A DNA stretch of 6,397 bases from Ferruginibacter sp. (GTDB lineage Bacteria; Bacteroidota; Bacteroidia; Chitinophagales; Chitinophagaceae), in the NCBI GenBank assembly GCA_018057635.1, contig JAGPDJ010000155.1:1-6397 (forward strand), written 5' to 3'. Positions within the stretch are counted from its first letter, which is position 1, and each line of letters starts with the position of its first letter. Below the pieces are notes generated by a model. The model saw only the letters and a list, made by a program, of their open reading frames with translations. It was not told the origin of the DNA and did not search any database. This document shows positions 1 through 4,545 of this stretch, piece by piece. A program made the translations under genes and the position numbers.

Positions 1-194
1 CCGATAAAATTTTGTTCCGGGAATAATGCCGCAAGGCCTACAGTATATTCACCCCTTCCGCAGGCAAGTTCAAGTATGATGGGATTCCTGTTTTTAAAAA
101 ACTCATTCCATTTGCCCTGCATGCCTTGCGGGTATTCCAGTACATTGGCGAAAGTTTTGATCTGGGCAAAGCGAAGTAATTTTTTTTGTGCCAT
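1..194 (-). CDS. trmB: tRNA (guanine-N7-)-methyltransferase, N-terminal part, cut by the window edge
   Basis: The reading frame runs from ATG at 194 down to base 1 without a stop, giving 64 residues that begin [15 protein letters not shown]. TrmB transfers a methyl group from S-adenosylmethionine to guanine 46 of the tRNA variable loop in the cytoplasm. Residues of about 43-54 read [12 protein letters not shown]. This is the SAM-binding motif I of the class I methyltransferase fold, in the form I know from Bacteroidota TrmB, and the preceding part ([12 protein letters not shown]) also fits that family. The catalytic C-terminal part lies outside the window. The start is supported by a promoter-like TATATTTG only 7 bases upstream, which would give an almost leaderless message. 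The family call rests on recognition of the N-terminal motifs, without a database search. Confidence 0.88.
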   Translation of the reverse strand, partial: MAQKKLLRFAQIKTFANVLEYPQGMQGKWNEFFKNRNPIILELACGRGEYTVGLAALFPEQNFI

Positions 195-401
195 GGGGCG
201 GCAAATATAAATAAAGCTTAGTTCAATTTTAATTTAAGAGGAACAAATAAGCCAGCCAGAACCGCTAAGCGGGTTGAATAAACTTATTAATAGTATTCCC
301 GATGTGTGAATAATGAAATTTAATTTGATAATACTATAACAGTTGCATGAAAAGTTATCTGCACCTTCGTTTCGGTTTTCATAGGATATTGGATTAAAAA
401 C
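195..401. other. Intergenic stretch without a recognisable gene
   Basis: Apart from the trmB promoter at 202-209, this AT-rich stretch holds no frame with a convincing protein and no tRNA. There is an imperfect short hairpin near 261-276 (CCGC, three bases, GCGG) with no T tract after it. The next item downstream is the terminator-like hairpin at 402-434. Confidence 0.5.
202..209 (-). promoter_or_regulatory. Candidate -7 promoter element of trmB
   Basis: Read on the minus strand the bases are TATATTTG, a full match to the Bacteroidota -7 consensus TAnnTTTG. It ends 7 bases before the trmB ATG, so transcription would begin almost at the start codon. I see no good TTTG at the -33 spacing, so this is a partial promoter match. 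Confidence 0.45.
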
Positions 402-434
402 AAGGCTGTATTTTCATACTGGCCTTTTTTTTTT
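402..434 (+). terminator. Rho-independent terminator-like hairpin with a 10-T tract
   Basis: AAGGC (402-406) pairs with GCCTT (422-426). Inside, GTAT (408-411) pairs with ATAC (416-419) around a TTTC loop. A run of ten T residues (425-434) follows on the plus strand. Read on the minus strand, the same hairpin is followed by GTTTTTAAT, so it may work both ways. On the minus strand it lies downstream of the candidate RNA gene and upstream of trmB, where it would insulate trmB from read-through. No plus-strand gene is visible upstream of it. Confidence 0.5.
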
Positions 435-452
435 GACGTGAAGGCACTAATG

Positions 453-543
453 TTTGCCACGAAGGCGCAAAGCAGCACAAAGAGAAAGAATAAAACGAAC
501 AATTTTTTTGTGCCGCTTAGTAACCTGGAGCCTTTGTGGCAAA
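453..543. repeat. Degenerate inverted repeat of the 'cacgaaggcgcaaag' type
   Basis: TTTGCCACGAAGGC (453-466) is matched in inverse by GCCTTTGTGGCAAA (530-543) with one mismatch. Nearer the centre, GCACAAAG (475-482) faces TTTTTGTGCCGC (505-516), so the whole stretch can fold into an imperfect hairpin. I know similar purine-rich 'cgaaggcgcaaag' tracts as scattered intergenic repeats in Bacteroidota genomes. The minus-strand reading frame that crosses it is a product of the repeat and does not look like a protein. The edges are set by the pairing and may not be the true ends. Confidence 0.5.
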
Positions 544-549
544 AGATCA

Positions 550-589
550 TAAAATAAAAACCCTTACAAGTGAATACCAGTAAGGGTTT
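550..589 (-). terminator. Rho-independent terminator of the candidate RNA
   Basis: On the minus strand AAACCCTTAC (589-580) and GTAAGGGTTT (567-558) form a perfect 10-bp stem around a 12-base loop. The sequence TTTTTATTTTA follows at once. There is no T tract on the plus strand, so the direction is clear and it marks the 3' end of the RNA gene. Confidence 0.8.
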
Positions 590-808
590 GCTCCATAGAG
601 TTTGCTGTAGGGGAAGGGTTCGAACCTTCACGGGGCAGTTAGCTATAGTACAAAGTTCGGTGGTCGACCCCGGTCAGCCTGGTATTGCTACCAAACTGGC
701 TCTATGCTACGTTTATCCTGTTATCCCCACCCCCGAGACAAGGGGGCATGTCTGCCAAAAATTTCATCACCCCACAGTATGTAATGATGTATGACTAAGA
801 ACTTGATA
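550..808 (-). ncRNA. Candidate structured non-coding RNA of unknown family with a tRNA-like T arm
   Basis: This stretch has the parts of an independent RNA gene on the minus strand: TACATTTG at 819-812 as promoter, a strong terminator at 589-550, and complementary segments between. Stems seen (plus coordinates): 719-725 with 805-811 (7 bp, closing a 5' domain; its outer bases lie beyond the estimated 5' end); 730-734 with 742-746; 765-769 with 785-789; 594-600 with 700-706 (7 bp, closing a 3' domain); 631-635 with 668-672; 680-684 with 689-693 around a GCAA tetraloop, extended by 676-679 with 698-701. The 3' domain contains a T-arm-like hairpin, GAAGG-TTCGAAC-CCTTC (629-613). The bulge 694-697 plus 698 can pair with 636-640 as a pseudoknot. 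I do not see the signature sequences of tmRNA, RNase P RNA, SRP RNA or known riboswitches, and no cloverleaf tRNA closes. 6S RNA or a Bacteroidota-specific RNA remains possible. The 5' end is estimated from the promoter. Confidence 0.6.
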
Positions 809-811
809 ACA

Positions 812-819
812 CAAATGTA
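812..819 (-). promoter_or_regulatory. Candidate -7 promoter element of the RNA gene
   Basis: The minus strand reads TACATTTG, a full match to TAnnTTTG. Twenty bases further upstream is TTTC (843-840), three of four matches to the -33 element TTTG. Transcription would start near 808, just where the complementary segment TGTTATC (811-805) lies. Confidence 0.5.
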
Positions 820-859
820 AAGGAAAAGAATTTAATCTTGAAAATATTTCAATAAAAAT

Positions 860-890
860 TTTGAAAATATAGATATTATTCAAATATTTG
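860..890 (+). promoter_or_regulatory. Candidate promoter of the Lrp/AsnC gene
   Basis: TTTG (860-863) and AATATTTG (883-890) are separated by exactly 19 bases. Only the first base of the -7 element departs from TAnnTTTG. The expected start, near 894, leaves a leader of about 34 bases that is AT-rich and has no Shine-Dalgarno sequence, as is usual in this phylum. Confidence 0.5.
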
Positions 891-927
891 CATATTATAT
901 TAAAGATTGACAAAAAACAAATAAAAA

Positions 928-1401
928 ATGGCTGCTAAATTAAATCTTGACAAACTTGATCTCCAGATCATTGAGGCAATGATGCAAAATGCCGAAATAT
1001 CGTATGCCGAACTGGGTAAAAAACTATTTGTCAGCGGGGGAACCATTCATGTTCGTATCAAAAAACTACAGGAATTTAATATTGTTAAAGGTACAAGGTT
1101 AAATGTAGATTTAAAACTTTTGGGATATGATATCACCGCCTTTGTTGGTATTTACCTGGAAAAAAGCTCATTGTACGATTCCGTAGCAAAAGAGTTAATG
1201 GACATTCCCCAAATTGTAAGGCTTAATTATATTACCGGTAATTACAGCATGTTCATAGAAGTAGTTTGTAAAGACATTGCCCAGCTCCGTTATGTATTGC
1301 ACGATGGATTGCAAAAAATAAAAGGTATTGAACGCACCGAAACATTTATCTCCCTGGAAGAAGGTTTTAGCAGGAATGTTCCGGTGGCGCCGGCAGACTA
1401 A
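928..1401 (+). CDS. Lrp/AsnC-family transcriptional regulator
   Basis: This 157-residue protein has the length and order of the Lrp/AsnC family. Residues of about 7-55 form the N-terminal winged helix-turn-helix (LDLQIIEAMMQNAEISYAEL, then VSGGTIHVRIKKLQ as recognition helix). Residues of about 66-145 form the ligand-sensing RAM/ACT-like domain, with GYDITAFVGIYLE as first strand and ITGNYSMFIEVVCKD in the position of the effector-binding loop. Family members bind DNA as dimers or octamers and respond to amino acids or related metabolites. In the loop, the acidic residue common in amino-acid sensors (usually TGxYD) is a serine, so the ligand may differ. ATG at 928 fits the family start. The gene stands alone: the upstream neighbour runs the other way, and it converges with the permease gene across an inverted-repeat element. 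Target genes and ligand cannot be read from the sequence. Confidence 0.9.
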   Translation: MAAKLNLDKLDLQIIEAMMQNAEISYAELGKKLFVSGGTIHVRIKKLQEFNIVKGTRLNVDLKLLGYDITAFVGIYLEKSSLYDSVAKELMDIPQIVRLNYITGNYSMFIEVVCKDIAQLRYVLHDGLQKIKGIERTETFISLEEGFSRNVPVAPAD

Positions 1402-1402
1402 C

Positions 1403-1576
1403 ACCCCCTCCGCCCCCTAAAGGGGGAACTTGGGTCTCACGAGCGGAATTTTCTTTTTATCAGCGAACATTATTTATAATAAGAGATCAGAACAATTTAA
1501 AGATAAACCACAAATGATTGAAAAGGAAAATGAAGAATTACAAACTAAGGTTCCCCCTTTAGGGGGCGGAGGGGGT
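1403..1576. repeat. MITE-like element with perfect 27-bp terminal inverted repeats
   Basis: The left arm (1403-1429) and right arm (1550-1576) are exact inverse copies over 27 bases. Each arm contains its own small hairpin, CCCCC-TAAA-GGGGG. They enclose 120 bases with no convincing gene, A-rich in the second half. The element starts two bases after the Lrp stop codon and ends three bases before the permease stop codon, filling the whole gap between the two convergent genes. I know G/C-tract arms of this kind (ccccctccgccccctaaaggggg) as frequent intergenic repeats in Bacteroidota. No transposase is present and I see no clear target-site duplication, so mobility is inference. Confidence 0.7.
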
Positions 1577-1581
1577 TTTTT
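1550..1581 (+). terminator. Possible terminator after the Lrp/AsnC gene
   Basis: The right arm of the inverted repeat is followed directly by six T residues (1576-1581) on the plus strand. In RNA, the arm could pair with the left arm at 1403-1429 (27 bp, long loop) or form the local CCCCC-TTTA-GGGGG hairpin, although that hairpin sits nine bases from the T run. The minus strand has no T tract at either arm. Confidence 0.4.
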
Positions 1582-2674
1582 ACTTCACATCCACCGCATC
1601 CCTCAACCCGTTTCCCAGTAAATTAAAAGCTAACACTAGCATCATGATGGCAATGCCCGGAATAATAGCCAGGAAAGGATTGTGCGTGATGATAAAATTA
1701 TAATTCTCTTTTATCATCAATCCCCAGCTAGGCATGGGTGGCTGTACACCGATTCCTAAAAAACTGAGTCCGGCTTCAATGATGATGGCAGTTGCAAAAT
1801 TAGCGGCTGCTATTACCATTACAGGGCCTGACATATTGGGTAATATATGCCGTATAATGATCCGGCTGTTTGTATAACCCAGGGCTTTTGCAGCCTGGAT
1901 GTATTCCTGTTCTTTTACAGCCATCACCTGGCCCCTTACCAACCGGGCCACACTAACCCACATCGTTAGGCCTACTGCAATAAATATTTGCCAGAAACCT
2001 TTTCCAAGCGCCATGGTAAAGGCAAAAACCAGCAGCAACGTTGGTATGCTCCAGCTGATGTTTACCAGCCACATCACTAAATCATCTACCCATCCGCGGT
2101 AGTATCCTGCAATGGCGCCCAGCAGTATTCCCAGTAAAAGCGAGATAATTATTGAAACCAATCCCACGGCAAGGCTTACCCTGGTTCCAATGATCAGGCG
2201 GCTGAGGATGTCACGTCCATAAGAATCGGTGCCAAGCCAGTATCGCTTTTTTATGATAAGTTTTTTTAAATCTGCCGGACGGTTACCGGTGAGCTGTGCA
2301 ATATTATATAACTGGCTTACTGTTGTATCGTCGTCAATGTATTTTTTTACTTCCAGTTCATTGCCATTAATCGTATATGCTGTTATGGGCAGATACTGAT
2401 ACTGTAAAATAACCCCGTTAAAAAAACTACCAGCCAGGCTTGTACGAACATTCTTTTTATCCGGGATTTTTAAAAACAGTTGGGTGTATCCGGGTTTTTT
2501 CGCCTGGATTTCTACCGTTTGCAGATCGGCATTTGGGGAATTATCCGGTGCAATAACGTAAGCAAACAATGCTATTAAAAAAGCAATGGCAATGATCAAC
2601 AGACCGGCAAAAGCGGGCTTGTTTTTTTTAAGCCGTTTCCATATTTGCCTGCTGTATGAAAAGTTCCGTTCCAT
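1580..2674 (-). CDS. ABC transporter permease, OppC/DppC type (peptide/nickel family)
   Basis: This 364-residue inner-membrane protein has six predicted membrane segments at about 22-41, 165-190, 200-222, 227-247, 284-305 and 334-355. The permease domain begins with LGTDSYGRDILSRLI (147-161), the hallmark of OppC/DppC-type subunits. The EAA loop that contacts the ATPase is at about 256-280 (QEYIQAAKALGYTNSRIIIR). C-terminal motifs such as EAGLSFLGIGVQPPMPSWG (300-318) also fit. Such a subunit pairs with an OppB-like permease, one or two ATPases and a binding protein to import peptides or similar solutes. None of these partners lies in the window. Compared with typical OppC of about 300 residues, the segment between the first membrane helix and the LGTD motif (about 42-146) is expanded, probably a periplasmic insertion. 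The gene starts 26 bases after the glycosyltransferase stop and may be co-transcribed with it. Substrate unknown. Confidence 0.9.
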   Translation of the reverse strand: MERNFSYSRQIWKRLKKNKPAFAGLLIIAIAFLIALFAYVIAPDNSPNADLQTVEIQAKKPGYTQLFLKIPDKKNVRTSLAGSFFNGVILQYQYLPITAYTINGNELEVKKYIDDDTTVSQLYNIAQLTGNRPADLKKLIIKKRYWLGTDSYGRDILSRLIIGTRVSLAVGLVSIIISLLLGILLGAIAGYYRGWVDDLVMWLVNISWSIPTLLLVFAFTMALGKGFWQIFIAVGLTMWVSVARLVRGQVMAVKEQEYIQAAKALGYTNSRIIIRHILPNMSGPVMVIAAANFATAIIIEAGLSFLGIGVQPPMPSWGLMIKENYNFIITHNPFLAIIPGIAIMMLVLAFNLLGNGLRDAVDVK

Positions 2675-2700
2675 TTATTGTTGAAAGTACAACTTGTAAC

Positions 2701-3873
2701 TTATTTTACTTTTCTTTCTTTCCATTCGTATTTACCAAATTTTCCCAGCCAGCCAGCAATTACTGTATAAACAATATGAACAGGCTGTGAAACCGGAAAC
2801 CACCAGAGCAATTTTATATACTTAAAAAAAGCAGCAACAGGATAGAGATAATATAATTCGATGATTGTTTTAAACAACAGTAAATACAGCCAACATTCAA
2901 AAATTGATAATTGATAATTGATAATCGTTAACTGATAATTATTTATTGCGGCAATAACTGGTAACACCAGCATCATTACGTTAAAAGCATAAACGATCAG
3001 CAACACCCAGAATATTCGTTTGTCGTCATATTGATCAGCCTTGCTTGCCCAACGGATGCGTTGATTTAAAAAATCTTTCCAGTTATGCATCGCTTTGGTT
3101 TGAACTATCACATCGGCAGATTTTAAATACCTGGTACCGTTCGGATTCAGTTTGTAAATTTTATGCATCAGCAACATATCATCTCCGCTGGCAATATGAT
3201 TGATTCCTTCAAAACCCCCAACAGCATTGAAAGCTTTTTTTGTATAAGCCAGGTTTGCCCCGTTACACATACTCTGCGATTTCCCCGAAACAGCAGCTCC
3301 GGTAATTCCCTGCAACGTCATAAAATCAAGCGCCTGGAATATTTCAAGAAAATGATTGTTACACGAATATTTAACAGGCATTACAATAAATGCAGGATCA
3401 TTTTGTTCATAAAATGCTGCAATGGTTTGCAACCAGTTTTTTGTAACAACACAATCAGCATCTGTTGTAACAATCAGTTCTCCGTTGCTTTGTGCAATGG
3501 CAACCTCTATGGCTTTTTTCTTATAAGAATTGATTCCGGTTGTTGCTGCATAATCATGTAGTTGTATCAATTTTATATTTCCGGATGAATATTTTTTTAC
3601 AATTCCGGCTGTACCGTCTGTTGAATAATCGTCTACAACAATTACTTCAAAAAGGGCCTTGTTATAAGTCTGTTCTGTTAACCCATTCAGCAATGCCGGG
3701 AGGTTCTGTTCTTCATTGCGTGCAGGTATGATAACTGAAATGAATGTTTGGTTTGAGGTTTGAGGATTGGGGTTTGTGGTTGTTGGGATTTTTATCCAAC
3801 CGCTGCGGTAATATATGATCAGGGATGCATACAGTACAAAAAGCAACAATGAAAAGAGTATGATTAGCTGCAT
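2701..3873 (-). CDS. Membrane-anchored family 2 glycosyltransferase
   Basis: With the start at 3873 the protein has 390 residues. An N-terminal membrane helix (about 2-22) is followed by a linker and then the GT2 domain. It opens with FISVIIPARNEEQNLPALL (44-62), then VVDDYSTDGT (79-88, nucleotide binding), TDADC (137-141, the metal-binding DxD) and SGDDML (229-234, in place of the catalytic ED). QRIRW (271-275) is the QxxRW motif. Two or three membrane helices close the protein (about 287-310, 325-345, 352-375). Such enzymes move a sugar from a nucleotide donor onto a lipid or polysaccharide acceptor at the inner membrane. The frame stays open to 4047, but the extra 58 residues do not look like protein and would run across the divergent promoter region, so MQLIILFSLL is the better start. 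Two heptanucleotide repeats encode the linker (residues of about 33-42) and the segment at 311-323. Donor and acceptor cannot be told. The permease follows 26 bases downstream. Confidence 0.87.
   Translation of the reverse strand: MQLIILFSLLLFVLYASLIIYYRSGWIKIPTTTNPNPQTSNQTFISVIIPARNEEQNLPALLNGLTEQTYNKALFEVIVVDDYSTDGTAGIVKKYSSGNIKLIQLHDYAATTGINSYKKKAIEVAIAQSNGELIVTTDADCVVTKNWLQTIAAFYEQNDPAFIVMPVKYSCNNHFLEIFQALDFMTLQGITGAAVSGKSQSMCNGANLAYTKKAFNAVGGFEGINHIASGDDMLLMHKIYKLNPNGTRYLKSADVIVQTKAMHNWKDFLNQRIRWASKADQYDDKRIFWVLLIVYAFNVMMLVLPVIAAINNYQLTIINYQLSIFECWLYLLLFKTIIELYYLYPVAAFFKYIKLLWWFPVSQPVHIVYTVIAGWLGKFGKYEWKERKVK
2903..2937. repeat. Heptanucleotide tandem repeat inside the glycosyltransferase gene
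   Basis: Five 7-base units follow one another: three exact ATTGATA (2903-2923), then ATCGTTA and ACTGATA. On the coding strand they encode the NYQLTIINYQLS segment (about residues 312-323) between two membrane helices. The units are in frame now, but seven is not a multiple of three, so gain or loss of one unit would shift the reading frame before the last membrane segments. Confidence 0.8.
3750..3777. repeat. Second heptanucleotide repeat in the same gene
   Basis: Units GGTTTGA, GGTTTGA, GGATTGG and GGTTTGT lie in tandem, with a further degenerate unit at 3778-3784. They encode the Asn/Pro/Thr-rich linker (NPNPQTSNQ) between the N-terminal membrane helix and the catalytic domain. Only two units are identical, so it is more degraded than the repeat at 2903-2937. 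Confidence 0.65.
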
Positions 3874-3988
3874 ATTGATCTGCAATATCAGCAAACCTGC
3901 TGCTGTAATGCATTTTTTTGTTGATTGTTTTGATGTGGTACAAGGGAGTGACACAACGATGCTGACCCATGTACCTCTGCCGGCAACA

Positions 3989-3996
3989 CAAAAATA
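3989..3996 (-). promoter_or_regulatory. Candidate -7 promoter element of the glycosyltransferase-permease pair
   Basis: The minus strand reads TATTTTTG, a full match to TAnnTTTG. The -33 position lacks a TTTG at the expected spacing. It would give a leader of about 110 bases before the ATG at 3873. It lies next to, and faces away from, the MarR promoter. Confidence 0.4.
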
Positions 3997-4000
3997 ATTT

Positions 4001-4030
4001 TTTGAAATTTGAAATGAATGATTATCTTTA
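4001..4030 (+). promoter_or_regulatory. Candidate promoter of the MarR-acyl-CoA dehydrogenase pair
   Basis: TTTG (4001-4004) is followed after 18 bases by TATCTTTA (4023-4030), seven of eight matches to TAnnTTTG. The predicted start is close to 4034-4037, inside the palindrome at 4030-4053, so a repressor bound there would block transcription initiation. Confidence 0.5.
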
Positions 4031-4053
4031 TATAGTTGTTTAAACAACTATAT
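4030..4053. promoter_or_regulatory. Perfect 24-bp palindrome, probable MarR operator
   Basis: The half-site ATATAGTTGTTT (4030-4041) is followed immediately by its exact reverse complement (4042-4053). The palindrome includes the first two bases of the MarR start codon (4052-4054) and the predicted transcription start. MarR proteins are dimers that bind palindromes of this size and often repress their own gene, so an autoregulatory operator is the natural reading. Binding itself is inferred. Confidence 0.75.
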
Positions 4054-4492
4054 GCCAAACAACCATTTTAAAAAAAGCGAATTATACAGTTTCATTACCG
4101 GTAAAGCCAGTACTGCTATTGCCCGGCGTTTGCAGAAAAATTTTAAGCAAAACGGCGTGGATATCACGATAGAACAATGGAGTGTTTTGTATCATTTATG
4201 GAAAGAAGACGGCATGAGCCAGCAGTCGCTTTGCGATGCCACATTCCGGGATAAGCCAAGCATCACCCGGCTGGTTGACAACCTGGAAAAGCTGAACCTG
4301 GTAAAACGGGTTGCCAGTAAGGATGACCGGAGGATCAATATGATCTACCTAACAACCGAAGCACAACAATTACAGGAACAAACGATGGAACTGGCAAACC
4401 AGACATTGAATGAAGCGTTGGTTGGCGTATCAAACGGACAGATAGAAATTGCAAAGGAAGTATTGCAGCAGGTATATGAGAATTTGAAATAG
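4052..4492 (+). CDS. MarR-family transcriptional regulator
   Basis: This 146-residue protein has the length and layout of MarR regulators. N-terminal dimerisation helices (about 8-34) are followed by the winged helix-turn-helix at about 38-100 (ITIEQWSVLYHLWKEDGMSQ, then RDKPSITRLVDNLEKLNLVKR as recognition region). The wing contains SKDDRRINMIYLT (94-106), the conserved DxRxxxxxLT pattern, and C-terminal dimerisation helices complete it. MarR dimers usually leave DNA when they bind a small ligand. The ATG at 4052 lies inside a perfect palindrome and the predicted leader is under 20 bases, so the message is nearly leaderless. The acyl-CoA dehydrogenase follows after 53 bases on the same strand with no terminator between, so control of fatty-acid or acyl-CoA breakdown, perhaps sensed through an acyl-CoA, is a reasonable guess. 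The ligand is not visible in the sequence. Confidence 0.92.
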   Translation: MPNNHFKKSELYSFITGKASTAIARRLQKNFKQNGVDITIEQWSVLYHLWKEDGMSQQSLCDATFRDKPSITRLVDNLEKLNLVKRVASKDDRRINMIYLTTEAQQLQEQTMELANQTLNEALVGVSNGQIEIAKEVLQQVYENLK

Positions 4493-4545
4493 GCAATCCT
4501 GCATACCGGAGATCTAAAAAACAAATCATTATAAAATCTACTAAC

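Noticed and set aside
320..631. Minus-strand open frame of 103 codons with a hydrophobic middle
   Set aside because: It runs from the RNA gene through its terminator and through the inverted repeat at 453-543. The hydrophobic stretch is the translation of T-rich repeat sequence.
600..720. An ordinary tRNA gene on the minus strand
   Set aside because: A T arm is present, but no acceptor partner lies at tRNA distance, and no D stem or anticodon arm closes a cloverleaf.
570..794. Plus-strand open frame of 74 codons
   Set aside because: It lies wholly within the candidate RNA on the opposite strand. Its composition follows the stems, there is no promoter or start context, and the residues match no protein I recognise.
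550..808. tmRNA (ssrA) as the identity of the RNA
   Set aside because: The acceptor-like stem and T arm invite the call. However, the 5' GGxUUCGAC motif, the 3' CCA and any tag ending in Ala-Ala are absent, and the length is well below the usual 350 or more.
1430..1621. Plus-strand open frame of 63 codons across the inverted-repeat element
   Set aside because: Its end is a translation of the repeat arm (runs of glycine) followed by antisense of the permease gene. There is no sign of a real protein.
2897..2944. CRISPR-like or origin iteron array
   Set aside because: The units are only seven bases, without spacers, and lie inside a reading frame. This is a simple tandem repeat.
3874..4047. 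N-terminal extension of the glycosyltransferase by 58 residues
   Set aside because: The extra part does not resemble the family, precedes a normal signal-anchor helix, and would cover the divergent promoters and part of the palindrome. The ATG at 3873 fits the family better.
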